DNA from: CAZNPU01 sp964575335
GTDB taxonomy: Bacteria; Planctomycetota; Phycisphaerae; Phycisphaerales; SM1A02
Reading direction: 5' to 3'
Assembly (NCBI GenBank): GCA_964575335.1
Contig: CAZNPU010000029.1
Coordinates: 1-44,691 of the forward strand
DNA: 44,691 bases
The position numbers were made by a program, and so were the translations under genes. Below the pieces are notes generated by a model. It made no database searches, was not told the DNA's origin, and saw nothing but the letters and a program-made list of their open reading frames with translations. Positions 33,579 through 41,300 of this stretch are shown here, piece by piece (within the stretch, counting starts at the first letter, position 1; every line of letters starts with the position of its first letter).

Positions 33579-34000
33579 GATGCTGGGTAGTCCGTTACGA
33601 CAGTTGAAACCGAAAGCGTTCGAGCAGCGCCCCTCACATCGGTCCACGACACCGTCACGGTTACCTTCTTATATCCGGAACCGGCGGTGCTCAGATCCGG
33701 GCCGGTTTCATTGATTGTCACGGCGCGGGCAAAGCTCTCAAACCCGCTGACCGACGGCTCAAACGGATAGTTTGCTGCGATGATGTAGTCGTAGCCGCGC
33801 GTTGCGCTGTGGCGGTCGGCGATGATTGTTTCGAGTTTCTCCGCAGCCAGCCAGCGCGCCTGCGACGCCTGAATCGGACTAACGCGCTGATCATGTGCAT
33901 GGCGTAATGCCCAAAGCATCGGCGGCACGCTGAGCGTAAGCAGCACAATGGCTGCAATTGTTTCGATCAACGTGAATCCGCTCTGTTTTCGCTTCCGCAT
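33575..34000 (-). CDS. GspI/PilV-like minor pseudopilin
   Basis: A 141-residue prepilin-type protein: KRKQSG|FTLIETIAAIVLLTLSVPPMLWAL has a normal Gly at -1 and Glu at +5. The next helix (QASQARWLAAEKLETIIADRHSA) is the alpha1 C-terminal part with an RWLAAEKLE segment typical of GspI/PilV. A small beta-sheet domain follows (KKVTVTVSWTDVRGAARTLSVSTVVTDY), which also recalls PilV proteins. It lies 50 bases after the GspH-like gene and overlaps the GspJ-like start by four bases. Confidence 0.87.
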   Translation of the reverse strand: MRKRKQSGFTLIETIAAIVLLTLSVPPMLWALRHAHDQRVSPIQASQARWLAAEKLETIIADRHSATRGYDYIIAANYPFEPSVSGFESFARAVTINETGPDLSTAGSGYKKVTVTVSWTDVRGAARTLSVSTVVTDYPAS

Positions 34001-34050
34001 GGGTGCTCCTGCAATTGTCAGCAGCCGACCAATGAAGGTGCGCGATCTCT

Positions 34051-34599
34051 CTATGGCGCGGCGTAGATGGCCAGGCCGGTTCCAGGCTGGATGGTCACAA
34101 CGTGGTTGCCCGTAAGCGTCACGGTGCCGCTGCTGTTGAGCGGCGTCTCTGCAGCGTTGATCGGCTCGCCTCGCCAGTTGAACCCGATTTCTGAGCCGCC
34201 ATCGATTGCCACTGCAGCAAGTTCAACGCCGACATACGAACCTTCGCCCAAGGTTTGCTTAATGGGCCGGCCCGTAGCGAAATCGGTCAAGACCGTGGCG
34301 GAGTTACGGCCGGGGTTTTCCGGATCTTCCGTGAGCAGAGTCCATGCGTTCTCAGCAAGGTTGAACGACACCCAGGTTTTCGTACCCGTGGCGATGGCGC
34401 GCTGGCGGGCAAAGGTGAGATCGCGCTGCAATTGCCGCGCCGCCATGGCGGCGCGCGTGTCGCCGAAGCTGTTCACGCTTGGTACAGCAACAACTGCAAT
34501 GATGGCCACCAGAACAAGCACAGCCACCATTTCCACAAGCGTAAACCCGCCGCCCCGAATGGGACGGCGGGCATGGGCTATCGCCGTGAGCTTCAGCAT
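34051..34599 (-). CDS. GspH/FimT-like minor pseudopilin
   Basis: A 182-residue prepilin-type protein. The leader RRPIRGGG|FTLVEMVAVLVLVAIIAVVAVPSV has Gly at -1 and Glu at +5. The helix segment AARQLQRDLTFARQRAIATGTKTWVSFNLAENAW is the GspH/FimT signature (LARSEAIKRN-like). A C-terminal beta domain follows (FNWRGEPINAAET, GTVTLTGNHVVTIQPGTGLAIYAAP). It begins 24 bases after the major pseudopilin stop. Confidence 0.9.
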   Translation of the reverse strand: MLKLTAIAHARRPIRGGGFTLVEMVAVLVLVAIIAVVAVPSVNSFGDTRAAMAARQLQRDLTFARQRAIATGTKTWVSFNLAENAWTLLTEDPENPGRNSATVLTDFATGRPIKQTLGEGSYVGVELAAVAIDGGSEIGFNWRGEPINAAETPLNSSGTVTLTGNHVVTIQPGTGLAIYAAP

Positions 34600-34623
34600 T
34601 GCGCTCCGCTCCGAGAAACCGAT

Positions 34624-35043
34624 TCAGAATTTGTTTTCTCCAGCCACATTGCTGTTGGCCCAGAAGCGGCCGGTGGCGGGGTCATAATTCCATCCCGCGT
34701 TCCCGTTCACCGGCGGGTTATCCGGATCCCAGTTGGCCGTGGCAATCGTTTTTGAGTGGTTGTAAGGATTGGCCGGGATCGGCTCCTGCATGACCGTGCC
34801 GAGCGTCTCAAGCTGCTCAAGCGTCGGATACGCCGGCGCGCCCGACACAGCGCTGTTGGCGTAGAAGTTGGCGATGCCTGCGCGCACGCCGCCGAGCGTG
34901 CCCTTGCATGCTGACTCTTTCGCCTGCGACGCGTAATTGAAGTACTTCGGCAGTGCGACGCCGGCCAGAATGGCCAACACCACGATGACAGCGATCAGTT
35001 CGATAAGCGTGAAGCCCTTGCGATTTCGTGCAGTTGGATGCAT
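34624..35043 (-). CDS. GspG/PilA-like major pseudopilin
   Basis: A 139-residue prepilin-type protein, the probable major subunit. The leader RNRKG|FTLIELIAVIVVLAILAGVALPKYFNYASQAKESA is canonical (Gly -1, Phe +1, Glu +5, Pro22-like). The C-terminal domain has TLGGVRAGIANFYAN, GTVMQEPIPANPYNH and GWNYDPATGRFWANSN, resembling prepilins of planctomycetes and other environmental bacteria (pattern WxYDPxTGxFxxN). It lacks the GspG calcium-binding loop pattern I would expect in true T2SS, so it may be a type IV pilin. A 106-base gap with an 8-bp tandem repeat separates it from the upstream gspF-like gene. Confidence 0.9.
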   Translation of the reverse strand: MHPTARNRKGFTLIELIAVIVVLAILAGVALPKYFNYASQAKESACKGTLGGVRAGIANFYANSAVSGAPAYPTLEQLETLGTVMQEPIPANPYNHSKTIATANWDPDNPPVNGNAGWNYDPATGRFWANSNVAGENKF

Positions 35044-35078
35044 ATCCTGGATCCTTACATTGAAAAAAGCGAACGAAT

Positions 35079-35102
35079 GTGATTGCGTGATTGCGTGATT
35101 GC
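35079..35102. repeat. Three tandem copies of an 8-bp repeat before the major pseudopilin gene
   Basis: GTGATTGC is repeated three times in a row without gaps. It lies 36 bases upstream of the pilin start codon, in the leader or promoter zone, on the only sizeable gap in the pseudopilin operon. Confidence 0.8.
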
Positions 35103-35149
35103 GATGTGCGAGCGCACTTGAACGTTCTCACCTGTGCCCACCGGGCCTA

Positions 35150-36349
35150 CTATCCGACCAGCGCCGCCATATTCCACATGGGAAGAAAGATGGCGAGCGC
35201 GACCAGAAGCACGATGCCGGCCAGACCCACAATCATGATGGGCTCGATCACCGTCGTCACGTTTTTCGTGAGGTGGGTGACTTCTCGGTCGTAATGCCGG
35301 GATACGACCGTACACATACGCGGCAGTTCCGCCGCCTCTTCACCTGCGCTGAGCATCCGGCGCGTGAACGGCGGGACGTAACTGCATGTCAACAGCACAT
35401 CGGCCAACCGTCCGCCGTGGTTTACCTGCTCACGCATTTTCTCAGCGTCCTCGAGCAGCAGCGGCCGGGCCGATGCGCGTCCAGCCATTTCCAGAGCATC
35501 AAGCAAACTCAATCCGCTGCGCAGTGAGATTCCGAGAACCTGCGCGAATCGGCTGATCGCCAGGCCGCGCAGCATGTCGCGAATAAACGGTATCCGGTGC
35601 AGCAGCGTATCCAGTTGCCGCCGCGAACTCGGACGCCGCCACGCCCGCCGTGCCAATAGCACCGCCACGACAAGCCCGCTCAGCAGCACGTACCAGTATG
35701 AGGTGATAAACCCGCTGATGCCGATAAGCACCTGCGTGGGCATCGGCAATTCCAGGCCGCGGCTGGCGAACATCGTTGCAAAGCGGGGCACCACGAAAAG
35801 CATCAGGAACACCACCGCCAGTCCCAGCGCGCCGATGACGCACGCTGGATACATCAATGCCGCCTTCACACCCTTTTGCATGTCGTGCTGGCGATCGAGC
35901 ATCTCAGCGAGATTGGTCAGCACTTCGATCATGTTGCCGCTGCGCTCAGCAGCACGCACCGATTCAACGTACACCTCGCCCAGTATTTCGCGATGCGCCG
36001 AGAGCGCGCTGGTGACGTTGCTGCCGCCGGCGATGCGATCCGCCACATCGGCGATCAGCACGCGCAGCGCGGGGTTCTGCTCCTGCTCAGCAATCGAGCG
36101 CAAGCCTTCAACAATCGGAATGCGGGCTTCCATCAGCACCGCAAACTGATACGTGAACTGCGCCAAGTCCTTGATGGTGACTTTCTTCCGCCGACTCTCC
36201 CGAGCACGCACAGCTCGAAGCCGCACGGGCTGCAAGCCGGCTGCGCGCATCTGGCGAAACGCCTCGTTCTGATTCTCGGCGCGCAACACGCCGCGGCGTC
36301 GCGTGCCGCGACGATCAATCGCCTGATAACGAAACGACAACTGACTCAT
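35150..36349 (-). CDS. Type II secretion/type IV pilus inner-membrane platform protein (GspF/PilC)
   Basis: A 399-residue polytopic inner-membrane protein that links the assembly ATPase to the pseudopilus. The start FRYQAIDRRGTRRRGVLRAEN matches the GspF N-terminus. The two T2SSF repeats are visible: LAQFTYQFAVLMEARIPIVEGLRSIAEQEQNP... and ISRFAQVLGISLRSGLSLLDALEMAGRASARP... each with a cytoplasmic four-helix bundle. Membrane helices are GALGLAVVFLMLFVVPRFATMF, YWYVLLSGLVVAVLLARRAW and IEPIMIVGLAGIVLLVALAIFLPMW. The start overlaps the stop of the gspE-like gene by four bases, so the two are coupled. Confidence 0.95.
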   Translation of the reverse strand: MSQLSFRYQAIDRRGTRRRGVLRAENQNEAFRQMRAAGLQPVRLRAVRARESRRKKVTIKDLAQFTYQFAVLMEARIPIVEGLRSIAEQEQNPALRVLIADVADRIAGGSNVTSALSAHREILGEVYVESVRAAERSGNMIEVLTNLAEMLDRQHDMQKGVKAALMYPACVIGALGLAVVFLMLFVVPRFATMFASRGLELPMPTQVLIGISGFITSYWYVLLSGLVVAVLLARRAWRRPSSRRQLDTLLHRIPFIRDMLRGLAISRFAQVLGISLRSGLSLLDALEMAGRASARPLLLEDAEKMREQVNHGGRLADVLLTCSYVPPFTRRMLSAGEEAAELPRMCTVVSRHYDREVTHLTKNVTTVIEPIMIVGLAGIVLLVALAIFLPMWNMAALVG

Positions 36350-38037
36350 GCCACCAGCCTCGCGTCCTGAACGTTGTTTTCGATCTGAATGATCGATGCC
36401 ACATTGGCCACCTCATCGAGCGTGGTCTGACCAAGCTGGGCTTTCTCCAGTCCGTCCTGCCACATCTGCCGCATGCCGTTCCGCACAGCCAGATCGCGGA
36501 TCCGCTCAACCGATCCGCCCTGCTCGACAAGCGCCTGTACCGCCGGCGTGAACGAAAGCAGTTCATACAGGCCGATGCGGCCGCGATAGCCAAGCTGTGC
36601 GCATCGCCCGCAGCCGCGTCCTTTCACAAATCCTTTTGCCGTTGCATCGAGGTTGAATCGCGAGCGCATCAGAGGATCAACCTCACACGGCGCGGCGCAG
36701 TGCGGGCAGACGCGCCGCACCAGCCGCTGCGCCATGACGCCGAGCACGGCTGAGGTGATGACAAACGACGGCAGGCCGAAATCGCGCAATCGCGCAACGG
36801 CCCCCACTGCGTCGTTGGTGTGAACGGTTGAAAGCACCATGTGGCCCGTCAGCGCAGCCTGGAGTGCAATGGTGGCTGTTTCGCTGTCGCGAATCTCGCC
36901 CACCAGCACCACATCCGGGTCTTGTCGCAGAATCGAGCGCAGCGCCGCTGCGAACGTCAGACCGATCTCGCTGTGCACCTGAATTTGCCGCACGTAAGGC
37001 AGGCGGATCTCCACCGGATCTTCGATGGTCATGATGTTGCGGGACGGATCGTTGAGTTTGCTCAGCGCTGTGTAGAGCGTGGTGGTCTTGCCTGAGCCGG
37101 TCGGCCCGGTGACAAGAATCATGCCGTACGGCTGCGCAAGCAAACGCTCAAGTTCCGCAACCAGCGGCCCCGGCATGCCCAGTTCGTGAAAACTGTGAAT
37201 CGCCTGGGTGTTGGTGAGCAAACGCATGACGACGTTCTCACCACAGACGGTCGGAATCGTAGATAAACGCACATCGACAAGCTGTCCGTCATGTCGAAAA
37301 CGGAACTTGCCGTCCTGCGGCCGGCGCGTCTGCGTCAGATCGAGATTCGCCATGACCTTCAGGCGCTGCACGATCCCCGCGTGCATGGACAGTGGCGGGC
37401 CTTGCTTGACCTGCAGCACGCCGTCGATGCGATAGCGCAAATGCAGTTGATGTTCGTCGGGATTGATGTGAATATCGCTGGCGCGCTGACTGACGGCGTC
37501 GGCAAGCAGTTGATTCACCGCAGCGACGATCGGCTGACTGGCTTCAGCAGATTCCGCTTCACCGGCATGATCGTTGGATTGCTCCTTGTCGTGCTGCGCG
37601 CTTGTCAGACTGTACGCGCGGGCGATCAGCGAACGCAGTTCCTCTCGCTCGCACAGCACCGCATCCACTTCGCACTTGACGATCTGGCGCGCCTGATCGG
37701 TCGCGTCGAGATTGAGCGGGTTCTCCATCGCCAGCGTCAGCACGCCGTCCACCATAAACAGCGGGAACATGTGATATCGCTCAGCGACCGCGCGGGGCAG
37801 AAGCTGCGTGTTGGCGAAATACGGCTCAAAGTCGGCCAGGCAGACAAACGGCACTTCGCAGAGATTGGCCCTGCATATGGCGATTTCGCGTCCGGTCAGC
37901 GTCTGCGTGTTCACCAGCGCATCGACAAGATCAAGATCGTGTTCCGCAGCGTACTGCTTGACCTCGATCAGTCGCGCTTCATCCAGAAGACCGTCTTCCA
38001 CCAACGCCCGTTCGAGAAATACATCCTGATCACGCAT
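36346..38037 (-). CDS. Assembly ATPase of type II secretion/type IV pilus (GspE/PilB)
   Basis: A 563-residue cytosolic hexameric ATPase that powers pseudopilus growth. The ATG at 38037 has AGGGGG upstream; a longer frame is unsupported. The N-terminal N1E/MshEN-like domain (about 1-150) includes FLERALVEDGLLDEARLIEV and LPRAVAERYHMFPLF. The catalytic domain shows DIHINPDEHQLHLRYRIDG, Walker A GPTGSGKTTTLY (about residue 311), Asp box TIEDPVE, Walker B DPDVVLVGEIRDSETA and the His box TGHMVLSTVHTNDA. A zinc-binding tetra-Cys region follows (CPHCAAPC and GCGRCAQLGYRGR). Its start overlaps the PilZ gene by eight bases, implying translational coupling with a c-di-GMP receptor. The MshEN-type N-domain also binds c-di-GMP in some homologues. 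Confidence 0.96.
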   Translation of the reverse strand: MRDQDVFLERALVEDGLLDEARLIEVKQYAAEHDLDLVDALVNTQTLTGREIAICRANLCEVPFVCLADFEPYFANTQLLPRAVAERYHMFPLFMVDGVLTLAMENPLNLDATDQARQIVKCEVDAVLCEREELRSLIARAYSLTSAQHDKEQSNDHAGEAESAEASQPIVAAVNQLLADAVSQRASDIHINPDEHQLHLRYRIDGVLQVKQGPPLSMHAGIVQRLKVMANLDLTQTRRPQDGKFRFRHDGQLVDVRLSTIPTVCGENVVMRLLTNTQAIHSFHELGMPGPLVAELERLLAQPYGMILVTGPTGSGKTTTLYTALSKLNDPSRNIMTIEDPVEIRLPYVRQIQVHSEIGLTFAAALRSILRQDPDVVLVGEIRDSETATIALQAALTGHMVLSTVHTNDAVGAVARLRDFGLPSFVITSAVLGVMAQRLVRRVCPHCAAPCEVDPLMRSRFNLDATAKGFVKGRGCGRCAQLGYRGRIGLYELLSFTPAVQALVEQGGSVERIRDLAVRNGMRQMWQDGLEKAQLGQTTLDEVANVASIIQIENNVQDARLVA

Positions 38038-38626
38038 GGCCGCCCCCCTGCTTGAGTGCGTCGAAGGCGTTTGTGTCGGCGTTTGCGCCGCGTGCACGCA
38101 ACTGGTTGAGCAGCGCGTCGACGCGCCGGTCAAAATCAGCATCCACATCCACAAACGCCACGCCAAGCGCATAGCTTGGCTCGGAGCTGATCTGATGCAC
38201 CCGCCGCACCTTCACGCGATGTTCGAACAGAACCGGCGGTTCGCCCGCTTCGCTCGTCGGATCAGCGCTTGAAGGATCAAAGATGCGCAGCACGCCCTCA
38301 CACATGCGCGGCAGAAAGTGGCGCGACTCCAGCCCCATGCCCCCGGGACTGATGTCCGTTGCGGTCGCCCGCACGATGCGCTGTCCAAGCGCGCCCGATG
38401 CAGCGCTGAACTGCACCTGGGTTGCATGATCGGCGCATACCTCCAGCGCCACCGGCACCCTGATGCCCTCGCGTTCATGCTGTCGTACTGTCAATCCACT
38501 GATCTGCGCCACGCTGCTTTCCCCGCATTCCTGCTGCGTCAGGCCAAATCGCTGCGCCCTGGCCGCGCACACTGATTGCGAATGCCGGTCGCGAATATCG
38601 CCTGCACGCTGAACTCCACCACGCAT
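38030..38626 (-). CDS. PilZ domain c-di-GMP receptor
   Basis: About 198 residues from ATG 38626. Both motifs needed to bind cyclic di-GMP are present in order: RxxxR as R-E-G-I-R (about 52-56) and D/NxSxxG as D-I-S-P-G-G (about 91-96), followed by GMGLESRHFLPRM and the PilZ beta-barrel (HRVKVRRVHQIS, YALGVAFVDVDADFDRRVDALLNQL). The first 50 residues resemble an N-terminal extension of unknown role. It is the first gene of the pilus unit and overlaps the gspE-like start, suggesting that it controls the ATPase directly, as FimX/PilZ proteins do in other pili. Other ATGs (38653 and upstream) are in frame; the start has only a weak ribosome binding site. Confidence 0.85.
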   Translation of the reverse strand: MRGGVQRAGDIRDRHSQSVCAARAQRFGLTQQECGESSVAQISGLTVRQHEREGIRVPVALEVCADHATQVQFSAASGALGQRIVRATATDISPGGMGLESRHFLPRMCEGVLRIFDPSSADPTSEAGEPPVLFEHRVKVRRVHQISSEPSYALGVAFVDVDADFDRRVDALLNQLRARGANADTNAFDALKQGGGHA

Positions 38627-38810
38627 GGTTTTCCCATACGCGCCACTCTGCATCGGCTGACGGCGTGACCCGCTCAAGCATTGCATGCGTAGCAGACGAA
38701 CTTTCCGTCCCCCCGACGGCACAATGCAAACAAACGGTGATCGGACAACGAATCCAGTCGTTATCGGTCCGGCGCGGCAGAATCAGCCGCCTGAGCGGAT
38801 GTTGCCAACG

Positions 38811-38860
38811 AAAAACGCAGAAGAGTGCTGCGTCGTGACACGCTGCCTATCTTCTGCGTT
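38811..38860 (-). terminator. Intrinsic terminator after fliA
   Basis: An 11-bp perfect stem (38814-38824 with 38850-38860) encloses a 25-base loop with a small inner hairpin. On the - strand the stem is followed by TTTTT CGTT. It lies 60 bases past the fliA stop and separates the flagellar unit from the PilZ/pilus unit. Confidence 0.7.
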
Positions 38861-38916
38861 CTGGATCAATACCGGAAATGAGCTGCTGCGCCGCTGCCAG
38901 CGGCGCAAAGTCAAAA

Positions 38917-39738
38917 TCAGAGTTCTTTCGATCGATGCTGCATCTGCGCCTTAAGGCGGGCGAGAATCGAACTGTGCATCTGGCTGACGCGCGATTCTGA
39001 AAGATCAAGCGTCATGCCGATCTCCTTCATCGTCATTTCCTCATAGTAATAGAGAATCACGATCAGCCGCTCGGCGCGGGTCAGGCCCTTGGTCAACAGC
39101 ACCTTCAGGTCTTTGCGCTGCACTTCCGAAAGCGGATTTTCCTGGCGATGATCGCGGATGACGTCGATCTCGCGCACGTCCTTGCTGGAATCGGTTTCGA
39201 ACCACTTGCGGTTCAGCGAAACAATGCCCACGGGCTTGGAATCCTTGGCCAGCTTCTGGAACTCCGATTTATTCACCGCAAGGCGATCACGGATTTCCTT
39301 TTCGGTGGGCGTGCGTCCAAGCTCCATTTCCAATGCTTTGCGGGCGCGCTCGACTTTTGCGGTGCGCGAACGCACCAGTCGCGGCACCCAGTCCATGGCG
39401 CGAAGCTCATCGAAAATGGCGCCGCGAATGCGCTGCGCGCAATAGGTCTCGAACTTCACTCCCCGCTCGAGATCGAAGGCATCGATGGCGTCCATCAAGC
39501 CGAACAGTCCCGCCGACATGAGGTCTTCAACATCAACTTCCGACGGAAGCCGCATGTGCATGCGCTCGGCAGTGTACCGGACAATGTCGAGATAACGTTC
39601 GATCAGGAAATTGCGAAGCTCTTCAGAGCCGGTGGCCTTGTACTCGGCCCATACTTCCTCAATCGGCATGTCCTTCAGACATGTCGATGTTGCGCTGGCG
39701 CGCGACCCGCGATCGGTCTTGGCCTTGATTCTTGGCAT
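38917..39738 (-). CDS. fliA: FliA/WhiG-family sigma factor (sigma-28)
   Basis: A 273-residue sigma factor that directs RNA polymerase to flagellar late genes and often chemotaxis genes. Region 2 spans YKATGSEELRNFLIERYLDIVRYTAERMHMRLPSEVDVEDLMSAGLFGLMDAIDAFDLERGVKFETYCAQRIRGAIFDELRAMDWVPRLVR, with the family hallmark FETYCxxRIRGAIxDELRxxDWVPR. Region 3 follows (LGRTPTEKEIRDRL), then region 4 (KVLLTKGLTRAERLIVILYYYEEMTMKEIGMTLDLSESRVSQMHSSILARLK). AAGGAG is 8 bases before the ATG. A candidate promoter is seen upstream. It is separated from the flhA-flhF-flhG group by a small membrane protein gene. Confidence 0.96.
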   Translation of the reverse strand: MPRIKAKTDRGSRASATSTCLKDMPIEEVWAEYKATGSEELRNFLIERYLDIVRYTAERMHMRLPSEVDVEDLMSAGLFGLMDAIDAFDLERGVKFETYCAQRIRGAIFDELRAMDWVPRLVRSRTAKVERARKALEMELGRTPTEKEIRDRLAVNKSEFQKLAKDSKPVGIVSLNRKWFETDSSKDVREIDVIRDHRQENPLSEVQRKDLKVLLTKGLTRAERLIVILYYYEEMTMKEIGMTLDLSESRVSQMHSSILARLKAQMQHRSKEL

Positions 39739-39800
39739 CGGTCGTCTCCTTGACCTTGGCGTGTATGCCGTTCCGCCTATCCGTGGCGGAACCCAAGGTC

Positions 39801-39828
39801 ACTATAACACGACATTACAAGAATGCAC
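39801..39828 (-). promoter_or_regulatory. Putative promoter of fliA
   Basis: On the - strand TATAGT (39806-39801, five of six) lies 55-60 bases upstream of the fliA ATG. A weak TTGTGC is 18 bases further upstream. It sits in the gap between the small membrane protein gene and fliA. Confidence 0.35.
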
Positions 39829-39852
39829 AAGCCTTTCGCCAAAAGAAAATAA

Positions 39853-40143
39853 TCACACGACGATCGGCTCTTCTTCGTCAACTGCTTCACCCGTTTCAGT
39901 TGTCAACGACTTATCCACCGTCGGGGAGGCTGTCTCGTCCAGCCATTTGATGTGCGATCGCACAACGTATTCGCACACCAGCCCCGCAATGAACCCGACG
40001 GGGTAGCACACAAGCATGGCAAGAATCGCACGAAGCAATATTTGCGCAGCCGAGTTGCCGCTGGCCAGGCCTGCGACAATCGCCACCGCAAACGCGCACA
40101 GGGCAAAACATCCTGCGATGATCTTGCTCGATACAATCGTCAT
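39853..40143 (-). CDS. Small two-helix membrane protein of unknown function
   Basis: A 96-residue protein with two membrane helices (AGCFALCAFAVAIVAGLASG and ILLRAILAMLVCYPVGFIAGLVCEYVV) and a C-terminal hydrophilic tail rich in acidic residues (TTETGEAVDEEEPIVV). I recognise no family by eye. It sits between flhG and fliA on the same strand, about 104 bases after flhG and 115 before fliA, so it may belong to the flagellar unit. Similar short acidic-tailed membrane proteins occur in planctomycete flagellar loci, but I cannot verify homology. Confidence 0.72.
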   Translation of the reverse strand: MTIVSSKIIAGCFALCAFAVAIVAGLASGNSAAQILLRAILAMLVCYPVGFIAGLVCEYVVRSHIKWLDETASPTVDKSLTTETGEAVDEEEPIVV

Positions 40144-40247
40144 GTCATCGTTCCGGCGTCATGCCGCCTTATCGCTCCTGATCTCCAACAGTTTCAATTC
40201 TCTGATATCGGCGCGCACACCGATCGACATGAGTTGAGCGGCGAGAA

Positions 40248-41300
40248 TTATTCGACCGTCTCAAGAATGCCCAGCCACAGCGCCAAGCGGGTGAAAAACC
40301 CGCACGGCGGCTCGTGATCGCCGTCATCCATATCCAGAGATGGGTCGTCCACGCCCGCCAGCTTCCCCGCCAGCCGCCGCACTGCCCGCGTAGCTGCGCT
40401 GTCCGGCGCATGTAATACAAACGGCAAACGTTGACGCACCGCAGCAGCAACCGACGGGTCGGTCGGAATCGAACCGCCATACATCAGCGGCTTCTTGAGA
40501 AATGTCCGACTGACGCGATCAATCCGGGCAAATACCGCCTCGCCCTCAGCCTCGTCGCCAACCATGTTCACAACCACCTGCACGTGCGCTTCAGACACCT
40601 GCGACCAGAGCGACTTGATCATGCCGTAACCGTCGGTGATCGCTGTCGGCTCCGGCGTGGTCGTCACCACAATCGTGTGCGCCGCTGCGGCAAAGCCAAC
40701 CACATTCGCGCTGATGCCCGCGCCGGTGTCAATCAGAATCACATCCGCCACGCGCTCAAGCGCAGCCAGTTGATCCAGCAGCGCCTGGCGATGCAGCGAG
40801 TTCAGATCCGCCAGCCGCGTCACCCCTGACGCGCCGGGAATCAACCGAAAGCCGCCCGGCGCAAGCAGCATGGCGTCGATCAGCCGACACTTGCCGCTGA
40901 CGACATGCTCGAGCGTCAGCCGCGGCGAAAGATTGCACAGAACGTCGGCGTTGGCCATGCCCAGATCGGCGTCGAGCAGGCAAACCTTCAGCCCCATGCC
41001 GCTCATCGCCACCGCCAGATTGACCGCCAGGTTGCTCTTGCCCACACCGCCTTTGCCTGATGAAACCGCAATCGCACGAGCCAGCTTCACCCGACGCGGA
41101 GCCGGAGGACGAATCACCCGTCCATGCGTGGGCGCTGCAACGGAAAGGCCGCTGCCATTGGCCGGACCGTAGCTGACAACGCCGGTGGGCGTGCTGGGCG
41201 GCAGCACCGCAACGGCAGACTTCATGCCAACGTCGCTGCCTGCGCCGACGCTTCGCACGCGTTCCATCAATCCCCGCAATTGGGCGGCTTGATCGGTCAC
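40248..41300 (-). CDS. flhG: Flagellar number regulator FlhG (MinD-like ATPase)
   Basis: A 350-residue ParA/MinD-type ATPase that limits flagellar number and place. The N-terminus TDQAAQLRGLMERV carries the DQAxxLR activator helix which, in known FlhG proteins, stimulates FlhF GTPase. A linker of about 55 residues is followed by the deviant Walker A SGKGGVGKSN (81-90), DADLGMANAD, ILIDTGAGISANV (Walker B) and VVVNMVGDEAEGEAVFARI. The C-terminal part includes an amphipathic membrane-binding helix, with FFTRLALWLGILETV as candidate. The GTG start overlaps the flhF stop by four bases, so the pair is co-translated. Confidence 0.95.
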   Translation of the reverse strand: MTDQAAQLRGLMERVRSVGAGSDVGMKSAVAVLPPSTPTGVVSYGPANGSGLSVAAPTHGRVIRPPAPRRVKLARAIAVSSGKGGVGKSNLAVNLAVAMSGMGLKVCLLDADLGMANADVLCNLSPRLTLEHVVSGKCRLIDAMLLAPGGFRLIPGASGVTRLADLNSLHRQALLDQLAALERVADVILIDTGAGISANVVGFAAAAHTIVVTTTPEPTAITDGYGMIKSLWSQVSEAHVQVVVNMVGDEAEGEAVFARIDRVSRTFLKKPLMYGGSIPTDPSVAAAVRQRLPFVLHAPDSAATRAVRRLAGKLAGVDDPSLDMDDGDHEPPCGFFTRLALWLGILETVE

